DNA from: Acanthochlamys bracteata
Taxonomy: Eukaryota; Streptophyta; Magnoliopsida; Pandanales; Velloziaceae
Length of the DNA stretch: 64,000 nucleotides
Direction: 5' to 3'
Assembly (NCBI GenBank): GCA_019914995.1
Contig: CM034144.1
Coordinates: 5,115,489 to 5,179,488 of the forward strand
Shown here: positions 35,888 through 47,107 of the stretch, in pieces
Position numbering within the stretch: position 1 is the first letter of the stretch
Layout of the letters: every line of letters begins with the position of its first letter
Program-made: the position numbers and the translations under genes
The notes under the pieces: model-generated
Told to the model about the DNA's origin: nothing
Database searches by the model: none
Seen by the model: only the letters and a program-made list of their open reading frames with translations

Positions 35888-35899
35888 GCTCTGATACTA
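35888..35899 (-). other. Primer-binding site of the SIRE-like element
   Basis: On the minus strand this reads TAGTATCAGAGC, one base from the initiator-Met site TGGTATCAGAGC. It lies two bases from the LTR start at 35902 and fixes the orientation. Confidence 0.85.
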
Positions 35900-35901
35900 T
35901 T

Positions 35902-36571
35902 TGTTGATTCTCCTACAATATCAACTCAAGAAGGGAGGGATGAATTGAGTTGATAAATAAAAATTTTCGTAACGATGATGATCCTACAGACAACAAATTT
36001 TCAACCGGCAGTGAGTAGGTTTATATCTGTAGGCAGTGAGCGTTACTATGATTTATTATGGCTATTTATGTTAAAATAAATATGTAAAGAGATTTTACAT
36101 GATATAATAATTTTTTTGCCTACATCTACGGACGCTCTATCACAAGAGCCATAACTTCACTAGACTTTTAACAAGCTACACAAATCAAGAGTAAAGTGTT
36201 TCACCAAGCACATTACTCTTAAGAGTTTATTCGCCAAGACAATCCTTCATACGCTACTGGACAACCTAATCTCTCTGGCTGATAGTCTAGCCTTGTTACA
36301 AATTTTAAGAGCCTTCTTCAAGCTCAAACCAAGCTCCTTTGCTAAGTGCATCCAGCACTCTATCACGCGTTTACAAGTGAATTAAGAAAGATAGGTTTGA
36401 ACTCAGAATCTACTTTAAAGTAAATAAGTAATTTTAAAGTTTTCAGTTGAGATGATCAAACTTATTGCTGAAGATGATATTCAGTGGTGATCGGGAGCAA
36501 GATGATTTCTCCACTTGAGGGGTGTAGATTTGAATTTGAAAATTTCGCTCAATGTGTTATCTTTGTTCTGC
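35902..36571 (-). repeat. Truncated 5' LTR of the SIRE-like element
   Basis: Starts TGTTGATTCTCC like 26919 and is colinear with that LTR up to GCTCAATGTGTTATCTTTGTT. It then departs into unrelated AT-rich DNA. The outer half of the LTR, with the promoter region, is therefore lost. Confidence 0.8.
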
Positions 36572-37142
36572 AAGATAAAAATTAGAATATTATCAAAGGT
36601 ATTATTATATATGTGTTTCTTTAATAACGAATTTAGATTTTATATAAATATTTTTATCAAAATTTTGTTAGATAGTTATATTTTAAAAAATTTTTATCAA
36701 AATTATTAGCATATCTTCATAATTATAAAATTTTAGCTGCCAACACATATTTTTAAAAAATAAAAATAAAATTAGTTTTGGATATTTTAAAGACCAATAA
36801 AAATATTAAAAAATACACCTTTTGATGGACACTCATTATATTTTTTAACCAAAAATATTGTGCACTTTTATTATAACTAATTTTATAATTTCATTTAAAC
36901 TTAAGAATATAATTAATAATTAATAATTTTAATTATTAAATAACTTGATCCAAAATTTAAATAAATTATTAAATAAGTTAGATTAATATTAATAACTTTG
37001 ACGAATATAAATTTTTAAGCGAATTTGAGCATATACCAATCCAAATTATCATCTCTAAACATGCCCTCTGCCATAATCTAAACATTATTTGGCCGTTTAT
37101 ATGTTCCAAACTACATAGAAGATACGGAACAAGGATATTTTT
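36572..37142. other. AT-rich intergenic sequence
   Basis: Follows the truncated LTR. No frame or repeat structure supported. Confidence 0.5.
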
Positions 37143-37397
37143 AGGGTGTGTTTATCAACACATCAAATTCTTTTTTTTTCAAACTCACTTTCAATATAAA
37201 ATATATATAAAAATTAAAATAAAATTTTTTTTAATAAAATTTTTTAAAAATTTCATTAATAAAATTAAAACTTATTATAAATATTACATTATAATATAAA
37301 TTTATATTTATTAAATATTTTTAATTTTTAATTTGTTTTTTAAATTAATTTTTAAAAAATTCACTTCATCTATTTTTTTATCAAAGTAAATACGGCC
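37143..37397. mobile_element. MITE with GTTTAC-type ends, copy 3 (about 255 bp)
   Basis: The left end reads AGGGTGTGTTTATCAACACA and the complement of the right end reads GGCCGTATTTACTTTGATAA. It has the same composition and AAACTCACTTT words as copies 1 and 2. Flanking duplications were not clear. Confidence 0.45.
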
Positions 37398-38008
37398 TTC
37401 TTAATGATGCTTAGAAAAACTCAAACAAGTCAACAATTGACGGCGTTCATCTACGAAGGTTTACTAATGCACTATATAATATAGTAATCCAAAAAATTAT
37501 AATACTAAAAAAATTTATAAAACATAAATACAGAATACATCAATAAAATTCATTAAATAATTTATTGTTACAATAAAATAATTAATATACAAATTTATAA
37601 ACTAAATCAAATAAATAAAAACAGAGATGATAAAAGACAACTTTCGCACAGTCCCCGGACGTTTATCCATTGTCTCGCTGGCACACGTTTCCCAATGTCC
37701 CCACCACCCATCTCTCTTCTCCAACCAGAATGTTCCAACTCTCCAACCAACGCGCGCCACCAAACATCTCACCGCCGCCGGCGTCGGCGCACCTTAGCAA
37801 GAAAATTCCATCACTCCCTCGAACACTACCATGCTTCAGCAGACTAATGAGAATATTCCCCAAGCATGTTAGCCTGCGCCGGCTGCAGTGGTTCAACTTT
37901 GCTCACCCATCTGTAGCTAACTTGTACGACTGACTTACTCCGGCAACTCAACGAGAGCTTCAAAGAAGAAGATTCTCAAACCTTGCTGGCATGCATCATC
38001 GCGCAACG
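37398..38008. other. Gene-flank sequence with a small GC-rich open frame
   Basis: AT-rich until about 37640, then clearly GC-richer. A plus-strand frame from the ATG at 37730 to the stop at 37933 encodes 67 residues, basic and Ser/Pro-rich (FQLSNQRAPPNISPPPASA near its start). It might be a small gene or the 3' flank of the convergent gene at 38009. I do not recognise it. Confidence 0.3.
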
Positions 38009-38563
38009 TTAGTTAACAGCGTCGTTGCTCGGAGAAGGAGACACCGAAGTCAGTCTTGAAGTTTTACTGATATCTATCGCAGATGACCGCGGTGGAGCCC
38101 ACCGAGACGAAAACCCCCGATACAATCCACCGCTGTTTCCTCCGCCGCCACCATCCTCATCGTCGCAATTGTCATCATTACCGCCTTCATCGAAGTTCTG
38201 CGCGTAACTCAACGGATCGTAGCGGAATCTAGAGGACCCGGTTCGTCTAGGAGAGAACCCGTGGTGCCTGAATCTGCGAATGAAAGTTTTCCATCTTGGT
38301 CCAGCGGCGATCTCTGACCACTCACGGATCTTAAAAGCTGCAGAATGCCACCAGGTTTCTCGGCTCCGGATTTCTTCGGGGTTGTTCGTGTAGTTTTGCC
38401 ACCAGCCGGAGGAAGAATGTCTGCATGATGGCCATGGAAACCAGACGCAGCAGCAGCAGCAGCGTCGGAGTTGCGATGAATAAGAAGAGTTTGGTAGCTG
38501 TGGTGGTTCGTCGCCATCGATGTCAATCGTGTTAGCTGATGATAGCTGCGTTGCTGCTGCCAT
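38009..38563 (-). CDS. Plant-specific protein of unknown function, 184 aa
   Basis: A single-exon minus-strand gene. The product has an unusual run of five Cys at residues 35-39 followed by VWFPW (40-44), then a Trp-rich stretch (GWW at 53-55, WW at 71-72). The best-looking conserved block is FKIREWSEIAAGPRWKTFIRRF at 77-98, and next comes YDPLSYAQNFDEG at 115-127. The C-terminus is acidic, then Gly-rich, then GLYRGFSSRWA (146-156). I recognise this arrangement as that of a plant family usually labelled stress-induced or uncharacterised protein; its biochemical role is unknown. The frame stays open upstream, but the Met at 38561-38563 is chosen because a (CT)n tract, typical of a plant 5' leader, lies immediately before it. 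A hAT element begins 166 bp upstream of this start. Confidence 0.85.
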   Translation of the reverse strand: MAAATQLSSANTIDIDGDEPPQLPNSSYSSQLRRCCCCCVWFPWPSCRHSSSGWWQNYTNNPEEIRSRETWWHSAAFKIREWSEIAAGPRWKTFIRRFRHHGFSPRRTGSSRFRYDPLSYAQNFDEGGNDDNCDDEDGGGGGNSGGLYRGFSSRWAPPRSSAIDISKTSRLTSVSPSPSNDAVN

Positions 38564-38581
38564 ATCTCTCTCTCTCTCTCC
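38564..38581 (-). promoter_or_regulatory. GA-repeat in the 5' leader of the 184-aa gene
   Basis: A TC dinucleotide run on the plus strand (GA on the coding strand) directly before the start codon. Such tracts are common in plant core promoters and leaders and support the choice of start. Confidence 0.5.
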
Positions 38582-38849
38582 GTAATGGAGATTCAGAAAT
38601 TTTGAACCGAGAACCACTAGCAGGTTGTTCCCTTGTTTGTTAAAACAAAGAGCAATTTGCAATTTTGCTCCGGGACATAATTTGTTAGCATGTACGATCA
38701 TACCATTATAGATTGGTATTATTGTGCGTAGTGTTATAAAAATCAACCAGCAATTGACCTGAATTTATGTCCGGGTTATGGGTCAACAAGTTGACCCGCC
38801 GGGTGACTGTTCCTAACATCCTGCAATGTTACTTTGTACAGACTTATAG

Positions 38850-40588
38850 TTACACACTTGCACATACAAGGCAGCCAGCAAGAAGTCAAAGTTAAAACTT
38901 TCAAAATATTAACATAATACAAATCAATATAACACATACAGAATTACAGATAAATGTTAAGTACTAACAGTCCTCCAAAGCTCTAAGTACCAAAACTTAC
39001 AAGTTATAACAAATTAATAATCATAACTTCACAAGTTCATAATAATAATAACAACTACAATATCAATAGTTATATTACTAGCTAACTGTCAGTAGCTATA
39101 TTGTCTTTATTAAAATAAGCTAGTAAGAAATAATAACAATTTCATATTGTCTTACATTATTGGTAAGCAGCAATTGCTAGCTCACGTCCAGCAGGAAGGT
39201 CTTTTCAATAACAATCTCATACAGCAAAATAGAAATAGCTTTGTTTCTATACAAAGGTACAAACACTTGCTCAATTGCAGTTCTTCAATTTTTTCATTCT
39301 TTTCTTCACTGTCTGGCTGAGATCATTCACTTGCATATTAGTGCAACCAGCATTGTTATTCATACGAGTTATGTTACTCCTAACAAGTACTCCAGCAATA
39401 GTCATTGGGTGACTCAGTACAAGCAGGCAGCAAAGCAATTGGCAGATTCAGTGCAACATAAAAAATTTTTACTACTCTACAAACAAGCAGTCCTAAACTT
39501 TATACTAGGAGTCATAGGCTCTATACTAGTTTAGGACTAATTCAAAAATAAAACTCCTACCAATCATGTCTCAACCTAAGAAATTATTGAGATGCAAAGC
39601 TACTCCTAGCAACCATCTAAAGCAGGCAGTCATTAGGAACTTTATTCAATCATGTAAAGAGACTCATTGCAAGCAGATAATAAGAATGAATATTGTCCCA
39701 TTGAACCAGATGCATGCCACAGAAAATTCAATACTATTATTTTGTCTTTGTTAAAGGGACTTTCAAGACGGCAAGCAGTAGGTCCAGTACAAGCCAAGGT
39801 TAAAATGTTAATGGACAGCTATATATTATTCTTACAAGCTATGTTACTTCTAAGTTCTATTATTCTAGCAGGCACTCCAGTCTCTAACAATAGGGAGTCA
39901 ATGATTCAATCTCACAGAGAGTCAGAGACAAATACCAGTAGTAAATATTTCACAATTTATTACATCAACCTAACCTAGAGCCAAAAACTCAAAACTAGAC
40001 ACCCATATATTATTAAATCAACCAAAGCCAAAAGCCACATCCATCAAGTAAGAAACTTTATTCAATCATGTAAAGCAGTAAAGGGACTCATACAAGCAGA
40101 TGATAAGAATGAATGTTGACTCATTCAACCATATGCACCTTGCATGTGATAGGAAATAAAATTTCAATTTTTTTTCTCTATAGCAAGACACAACTAGTGC
40201 AAAAGTCACAACTAGAGGGGGTAAAGACCCAACCAGAGAGACAGAGACCATAACTAGAGAAGTAAATGGGCTTTTGTTGGTTAGCAAAATAGCAAGACAC
40301 AACCACAGACTAGTAGGATAGTAGGTCTAGTACAAGCGAGTCAGGTTTAATATGCTAAAGGACAACTATATATATTTTAAATGCATCAAGTAGCAAACAA
40401 GATCATCCACATATCATGAGGCAGTACTCTTTCATTCTCTTTTTCATCATCAACATTCTCATCAAGATCATCAAGGTTCATTTCGATATCTACAAAATAA
40501 TTATATTTCAAAAATTAGATTTATAAATTTGCAATGTAGCATCATTAATTAAAAGAAAAAAGAAACAACTACTGTCAATGGGTTTCTC
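38850..40588. other. Non-coding 3' part of the hAT element
   Basis: Downstream of the transposase on its strand. It contains loosely repeated words such as AAGCAGGCAG, CAAGCAG and GTCCAGTACAAGC, and partial repetition of a block (CATGTAAAG...GACTCAT) near 39650 and 40065. Frames at 39241-39534 and 39667-39978 show no known content. Confidence 0.4.
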
Positions 40589-42781
40589 TTAAATTGACCA
40601 TTCTTTTAATTGTTTGTGAAATGCTTCTAACTCTTCATTAGTTAAAAGTTATGGTTCATCTATAATTATCCAATTATCGTTGTCACCGAATTCTTCAATA
40701 TTTAGAGGGTCATAGTTTTGACCATTGAAATAATTCCTAATTCGTATTTACAAATTACAATTCATCAAAAAAAGTATATAAAAGCATGTAGTTATAAATA
40801 ATATATATTAACAATAAAAAAATAGAATAACTATTCTTTGTCTCAATCTCAAATTATAATGAACATACACAAGATGATTAGCCATTCCTACTTCAATCTA
40901 TTTTTTTTTTTTGGAATTTCAAATATACTCTAATTTTCTCACAATCTGAGACACTGCATGTTTGGCTTAATATGTGAATAGCCAACTTTTGAAGATATTT
41001 AGCACTGTTTTCATGTAACAACCACCATTCATCTATAAGCATATTTTTCTATAACATATAAAACTTCTGAAACAGTGGAAGAAATTATTTCATACGAAGA
41101 GGCCTCATATTGATACCGAGGGTTGAACCAATAACCAGCTGCATACAAAACTCTATCTAATTGATGATCCCATCTATTAGAAATAATAGTTAGATATGGT
41201 GTAACTCTTTCCATATTTCTCTTGAATCTCCTCAATATATCAGCTTTTACACTATGGATAGCATCAAACAAATACCCCATGCAAGCCTATCATCACTATC
41301 AACAATACGAAAATCACAAACTAAAGGAGCAGTAAGTTTTACTATATTATCACAATCTACCCAAAATGAAGTTAAAACATCATCCACAAATTTCTTTCCT
41401 TTACTTTCTCTAGCATACGTTGAAGTTGTCCATTCTTTTAATGTTATCATAATCCTCAAACTATCCTTATGACCCAATATACTTTGCAAACAAGTATTAT
41501 GACCCAATAAAATTGGTAGTGAAAACAAGTATGTGCTGGTTTAAATATTTCTCTTCCACATGTAAATTTTCTCATCAAATGCAAAGCAAAACAGTGATTG
41601 TAGATATACTTTGTGACTCTTGATGCATGAGCTACTAAATTCCTAACTTCATCTAACTTGTCAAAATTATGAAATATTAGATTAATGCAATTGGAAGCAC
41701 AAGGAGACCAAAACAAACCTCCAAACTCCTTCTCCAATAGTCTACCAGCAGCAATATAATTAGATATATTATCAGTGACAAAATGAACCACATTTTCAGC
41801 ACCCACATACAAAACAACTTTCCTAAACAGTTTGTATAACATCTCCGCAGTTTTGGAAGCATCAGATGCATCAACAGATTTGAAAAAGATTGTACATTTT
41901 GGGAAATAAACCAAAAAATTGATAAGAGTTCTTCTATTTTGATCTTACCATCCATCAGCCATAACAGTGCATCCCATTCTCTTCCATACATCACGATAAC
42001 TTTCAACATAGCGCCTTGTGTCCTCAATATTCTTATTCAATAAAAAATTTCGAAAAGTGTGATAGCGAGGAGCCTTATAACCTGCACACATACTTGCAAT
42101 AGCATCTACCATAGGTTGAAAATATATAGAGTTAATAGTGAAAAATATGCATGCGTTAATCATCCACTTAGATATAGCAATTACACATCTTTCCATTGCC
42201 TCTTTGTTCTGCAAAACACTCCTCAATGTAGGTTGTGCATTGAAAGTAATTCTCGGTATAAAATAGGAATCCATAGCCATTACCTCTTTTTCTTTTGAAG
42301 TTGCATACTTTTCTCTTCCTACATGACCCTCCGTAATTCCTAAAGACATGTCTTGATCTGGTAGAGCATCTCCGGTTCACTTAATGTTTTGTAAGCTTGT
42401 TCCTCACATGCTTTGTGGTGTTGACTACAAGAATTCTGTTCGTCAAGCATTTCTTGATGTCTTCTTTTTTTTCTAAAAAGAAATCATCAATGTGCAGCTC
42501 CATCTGATAGCGAACAACAGTAAGAACATTTTGCAAGCTCCAACATCTCCTTTGTTTCTAGCTAAGTGCCGCTTGAATCTGTTAATACCATCTCCTATAA
42601 ATGTCATCGGTGAATAGTAGTTGCATACTAATTTGGTTTTTTTATTATTGTTGTCAATTTCAGCTAGCTTTCAGTGATTCCATGCAGGATCACTTTTTCC
42701 TCACGAAGAACTTTGAATTGGTGAATTTGGTGAAGATTGTGTGGCAGAATTCGTTGAGAGATTAGAACTAGTGCCAGACAT
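40589..42781 (-). pseudogene. hAT transposase (BED finger, DUF659, dimerisation domain)
   Basis: Minus strand, starting at MSGTSSNLSTNSATQ (42781). A BED-type zinc finger follows at about 42540-42700 (DPAWNH, KLVCNYY, GDGINRFKRHLA); the second Cys of its C-x2-C pair is Tyr and two stops fall upstream. The catalytic-region DUF659 block covers about 41690-42060 (GCTVMADGW at 41945-41971, then VYFPKCTIFFKSVDASDASK and HFVTDNISNYIAAGRLLEKE). The C-terminal half continues in shifted frames: EWTTSTYARESKGKKF (about 41390-41440), AIHSVKADILRRFKRN and the hAT dimerisation domain at about 40830-41020 (EWWLLHENSAKYLQKLAIHILSQTC, HLVYVHYNLRLRQ). The acidic tail NYDPLNIEEFGDND is near 40690. At least three frameshifts or stops make it dead. 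Confidence 0.9.
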
Positions 42782-43528
42782 GATAACGGTACTGGAAATG
42801 CGAATTGACAACTACTGTATGGAGAGCCGGAGGTAAGCAGCGGAGAATGAAGCAAGAAGACGAGAGAAGCTGCCGAGTGGAGAGCTGAAGAATGAAATAC
42901 CGGCGAAGCAAAGAGTTAGAGAACTTGCCGGAGCCAAAGAATTTTCCGTCATTTTTGAAAGCAGACGAAGAGCGGTGAATTGAACGGCAGAGAATAAAAT
43001 CGGCAAGCAGAGAGAAGCAATAGAATGGAGAGCCGGAGACAAAAAATGTAGATAGAGCAGAGAGACAGAGAAAAATTACCAGAGTGAAGAGACAGAGACC
43101 TCGTCGAGAGCTACATAGCCGAACTGTCGAGAAAATCATAACTGATGAATGGTGGGGAGAGCGAAGAGGGTATTTAGCCAAGAAACTAAAGAAAGGAGAT
43201 AAGAAATCTCGCCGGAGAACAGAATCTCGCTGGACGGCCGGAGAAAAAGCTTAAAGGATTCATCAACGAGCGAAGCGGAGTGTGGAGAAAAACTTAGTTC
43301 GGGCGAATTGAGAAAAATGAATTGGTTTGTTCATTTGCATTAATAACATAAAGAAATTTATGTTTTTAACCCAAGTGGTTCGATCGGCCGATCGTCGATC
43401 CGCCCTGGTCACTCTGGGTCATACTGGGTTACTATAACGTAGTCAAATTTTTTGCAGATTCGGACCGCTTTTCTGTCCGTTAGAAGGTTTACGGGTCAAA
43501 TCGGACGGTCCAGTCTCTGCTAACACTG
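42782..43528 (-). other. 5' leader region of the hAT element
   Basis: Purine-rich on the plus strand (GAGA, AAGCAGAGAG words) and hence CT-rich on the transposase strand, as expected of a transcribed leader. The open frames at 42768-43181 are Ser/Phe/Leu-rich and look like by-products of this composition. Confidence 0.45.
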
Positions 43529-44626
43529 ATTTTTACAAAGTCTAAAGTTTAAAAAAAAACATTAAACCGATAACCATTCAAGACTTAATATCAGAAACAA
43601 CAACTAAACTAACTAGTGTAATAGGGCGTCTTTTAAATGAGCGAAATGAGATTCATGAAAGTAGGTATTGTACATTATCTTAATGTTACATATTTTTCAT
43701 TATCTTCCCTTTTATGTGACATAATTTTACAAGAAGAAAATAGTATGAGTTATAGTAACTATCTCATATTCTAATAGTTATTCCATTATGTATAGTTATT
43801 AGATAGTTATTTCATTTAGTTATTTGGTAGTTAATTGAAAGGAAAAACTATTTCACTTTTTATAAACAGCATTCATTTGAGTTCCCAACACATATAATTC
43901 AAAAGAGATATTCTATTTCATCATAGTGAGTTGTTATTGTATTTGAAAAACTTATTGAGTTGGAATAACTTGAGAAAGAGTAAAAATTGACTATGACTGG
44001 AGGTTAGTGTTTTTATTATAATTTTTCGCTTCGCTATTTTGTCTGCTATATGTAAATGCATTATTTTGTGTTTTTGTTTACAGTATAAAGTGGAAGTAAC
44101 AAGTATACTTCTTTAAAAAGCAAGAGTAGAAAATCAGTTTATACTTTGTGTTTTAATTTTATTTAAAGTGAGTTGGAAGTTAGAACTTGAAAACTTAAAT
44201 TGATGAATTTTTTAAGAATAAAATAGAAGTGAAATTTTTAATTCAATTAATACTTAAAATATTTAAATTTTTAAAATTCTAAATCTGAAGGAAGGAAGTG
44301 AAGCTCTAAACATTTAAAACACGCCAATAGGAAAACTTCATATATGTCATGTTTGGGATAGATAAAAAAATAAAATTTTTCAAAAGAAAACTTTCTAGAA
44401 TTTGTTTTCATAATTGCTTGAAATTTTTTTTATAAATATAATTATCTCATAATATACAATTCATGCCCTAATCTTTATTACACATCAGTTTTAATTAATA
44501 AAATCCGTTTATATATACTAATTTCTAAATAGTCTAGTAGTATAACACTTTTCTCTTATGATATTGTAAGTAGTGTATATTATTTTGAAAACAAATATAC
44601 GTACAAATTAACCTCATATTCGATAA
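43529..44626. other. Intergenic sequence
   Basis: No gene, RNA or defined repeat seen between the hAT element and the solo LTR. AT-rich throughout. Confidence 0.5.
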
Positions 44627-46034
44627 TGTTAATTCTCCTGTAAGATTAACTCAAGAGAGGAGGGGTGAATTGAGTTAGTCAATAAAAATTTTGTCAATTT
44701 TAGTTATCTTACTGATAGCGGATTTATAACCGGCTGTTTCAATTCTGTAACCTGCAAACAGAGAGAGTTAGAGTGTTTGTAGACTTATGTAAAGAGGACA
44801 GTACTCAGGATATTTAACGTGGTTCGGCAAAACCCCTTTGCCTACATCCACGGTCGCTCTATCGCCAGAGCCAAAGCTTCACTAAACCTTTAATAAGCTA
44901 CATATACACCAAGAGCAAAGTGCTTCACCAAGCACACTTACTCTTACCGGGTTTCTTCGCCAAGACAACCCCTAGCAGCCTACTGGACACACTTGTCCCT
45001 CTGCCTGATATGCTAGCTCTATTATAAGGTCTAAGAACTTTCACCAAGCTCCACCTGAACTTTCTTTTCCGGTGCCCGCAGCACCACCTTCACAAGGTCA
45101 GTAAAAAGTTACAAGAAAAATAAACAGAAATTGAGCATAGGATCTATCTCATGATGATTGTGTGTTCATGAAGTGTTTCTAATGAGATGATCAGAGAGGT
45201 TGCTGAGAGAGATTTCTGCAGTATGATCAGCAGCAAGATTTTAATTGCTTGAGTAGAGTTGTTGAGATCTTGTATGTCTTTGTTTTGCTTGTGTTTCTCT
45301 CTACTCTTTCTTTGTTGCTCTGTCTCCCTTCTTATAGTGTTTCGTCTCTGTTGCAGGATCCGTTGAAGAACGTTGCCGTTGGCGCTCTTTTTCATTGGTG
45401 GTTGTTCACGTCAGAGAGGGAGCAGTTTTACCCAGCGGTTAATCAATCGCTTCTCCATGGCATTAAATGCATTGTAAAGATTTGAATTTGCCGCCAGTGA
45501 TTATAAGCTTAATTTAGCTAAGTTGCTGTCTGAGACAAGAGAGCTGAGTCGGCTTGTCCATATTTAATGCATCGTTGTTTGACTGCTTGACTTGATTGGA
45601 GATCTTGACTTGTATAATGTGCTTTCTTCCTTTGATTATAAAGCTTTCCCTTTCTGTGAAAAAGAAGATGATTTTTGCTCGTTATAGATCTTCTATTTGA
45701 ATTGCTTCAGTGCGTTATGAGTCCAGAGGATTTTTGAAGCAAGAAAAGTTTTGTTACTGTTGAACCCAAAGCTCTGTTTCGATACAGAGAAGTCTTCTTA
45801 TGCTTCAGTGGTCAAGCAGCTGACTGCAATGTGACTATGGCATCCTCTGTTCCGTATGCTGTTTAATTTGTAGTGGCATAACAGTTGGCTGCATGATGGC
45901 TGTTATTGTCTGTTGTAAATAAAATGATCTTTGTTTGTCTAATCCTGCAGAACTTGATTTCAGATTATTAGTCTAATATAAATCATAATTCTTAATTCTT
46001 TGTTATCATCAAATTTATCTTCATACTTCCAACA
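44627..46034. repeat. Solo LTR of the SIRE-like family, 1408 bp
   Basis: Begins TGTTAATTCTCC and ends ACTTCCAACA, matching both ends and intermediate blocks (AACCCCTTTGCCTACATCCACG, CGCTCTATCRCMAGAGCC, ATCATCAAA) of the LTRs at 26919 and 35902. GATAA is repeated directly outside both ends (44622-44626 and 46035-46039). With no internal sequence and an intact 5-bp duplication, it is a solo LTR made by LTR-LTR recombination. By analogy with the SIRE-like copy, the parent element lay on the minus strand. Confidence 0.9.
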
Positions 46035-46531
46035 GATAAAAACTTTTACTTCAACATAGAACGTTATTGTGACTAAAATCTACACGTAAAAGATAAGAAT
46101 AAATATTAATGATATGCTATGTGAAAATATAATAAGTGGCTATTTGGTAGTGCATTTCGCACTATTTTTCATTTTATTTAAGCTTTCATATTTACTAATA
46201 AAATTTTTACAGTACTTTAAAAAATAAAATTTGAAAATTATAAATGAATTGCAGAATTTTATATATAGAACTTTTGTTTTCTTAATTAAGAAAAGCAACG
46301 TTATTTTCAGAGAAGTCTCAAAATAAACTCTTTCTTAAAAAAAACTTACTATTTTAAGTATTTCTAAACTACCACTAAATATGTAAGCAGAACCTTGATT
46401 CTTTTTTTCCCCCCTTTTTCCCCCTTTTTCCTCCAACTACTTCAAATAAATAATCTATTCCTTTAGGTCAAATGTGCGTTCTCAATGAATAATTGTGAAC
46501 CTATTTTTGATACTATATAGAGCCAACTTTG
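46035..46531. other. AT-rich intergenic sequence
   Basis: No supported feature between the solo LTR and the next copia element. A C/T homopolymer tract lies at about 46405-46430. Confidence 0.5.
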
Positions 46532-47080
46532 TGTTAAGATAAAAACACCTTACATTGGGCTTCGTGTTATTAGGCTCACTTATCTTATAATTAGTTCTAT
46601 CTATTATTAGTTTAGTGCTAATTAGGGTTAAGATGTGTTGTTATTTTGAGGTGGCAGCCACACGGTGAGGGTGACAACTGTAAGGAGAGAGCAATCGGCA
46701 ACGAGCAACAACAGTACAGGACAAACGTGTAAGGATTGCGGTGTGTTGCGAAGTTTACTAGTGCAGTAGTGCTGTAAACAGCAACGGTGCACGTGTGGGC
46801 ATTGTGTGGAATGTGTTCTTTTGAGATTTTCTTATATTATTATAGTTCAGTGTGTTTTGTTTTCGATAAGAGAGCATTAGTTGTTCTTCTGAGATAAGTG
46901 AAGATTGTAACTCAATTATTGATGGTATCTCTCAAGTTGGTGCGAGTTTTTTCACGTAATGATTGTGTTTTGTTGCATTTATCAATTGTTATATTCTTAT
47001 CACTAGATGCTCGGTATTTCCGCTGCATTTGCTAAAAGCGGCTATGTCTTTGGATTTGTCCTGAATTATCCCGTTCGTAA
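46532..47080 (+). repeat. 5' LTR of the gag-only copia element
   Basis: Starts TGTTAAGATAAAAACACC and ends just before the primer-binding site. Its first 190 bp recur at 48697-48886. Confidence 0.75.
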
Positions 47081-47084
47081 TAAG

Positions 47085-47096
47085 TTGTGTCAGAGC
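47085..47096 (+). other. Primer-binding site of the gag-only copia element
   Basis: TTGTGTCAGAGC differs from the initiator-Met primer site TGGTATCAGAGC in two bases. It sits between the LTR and the gag start codon at 47108. Confidence 0.7.
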
Positions 47097-47107
47097 TAAG
47101 GTTTTGG

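Larger units (their letters stand above)
26919..36571 (-). mobile_element. Ty1/copia element, SIRE-like layout, 5'-truncated LTR
   Basis: A 9.65-kb copia element on the minus strand. From right to left: truncated 5' LTR (35902-36571), primer-binding site, gag relic, pol relic (zinc knuckle, protease, GAG-pre-integrase, integrase, RT, RNase H), an additional ORF after RNase H, a polypurine tract (28311-28321, AAAAAAGAGAG on the minus strand) and a full 3' LTR (26919-28306). The domain order with integrase before RT is diagnostic for Ty1/copia. LTRs of about 1.4 kb plus an extra downstream ORF point to the SIRE/Maximus lineage, by inference. Many frameshifts make it non-autonomous. Confidence 0.9.
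38729..43528 (-). mobile_element. hAT element with degenerate transposase, about 4.8 kb
   Basis: The left end reads TAGTGTTATAAAAATCAACC and the complement of the right end reads CAGTGTTAGCAGAGACTGGACC. Both subterminal regions carry GGTCAA/GACCCG motifs (GGGTCAACAAGTTGACCCG on the left, TTTGACCCGTAAACC on the right complement). A hAT transposase relic lies inside on the minus strand. The flanking octamers (ATTGTGCG and ATTTTTAC) do not match well, so either the duplication has decayed or an end is slightly misplaced. Confidence 0.75.

Noticed and set aside
38025-38207. Plus-strand frame rich in Pro and Ser opposite the 184-aa gene
   Set aside because: It overlaps the conserved minus-strand coding region and consists of the reverse complement of its acidic/Gly-rich tail.
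45144-45485. Open frames inside the solo LTR
   Set aside because: They lie entirely in the LTR shared with 26919-28306, are not kept in that copy and have no domain.
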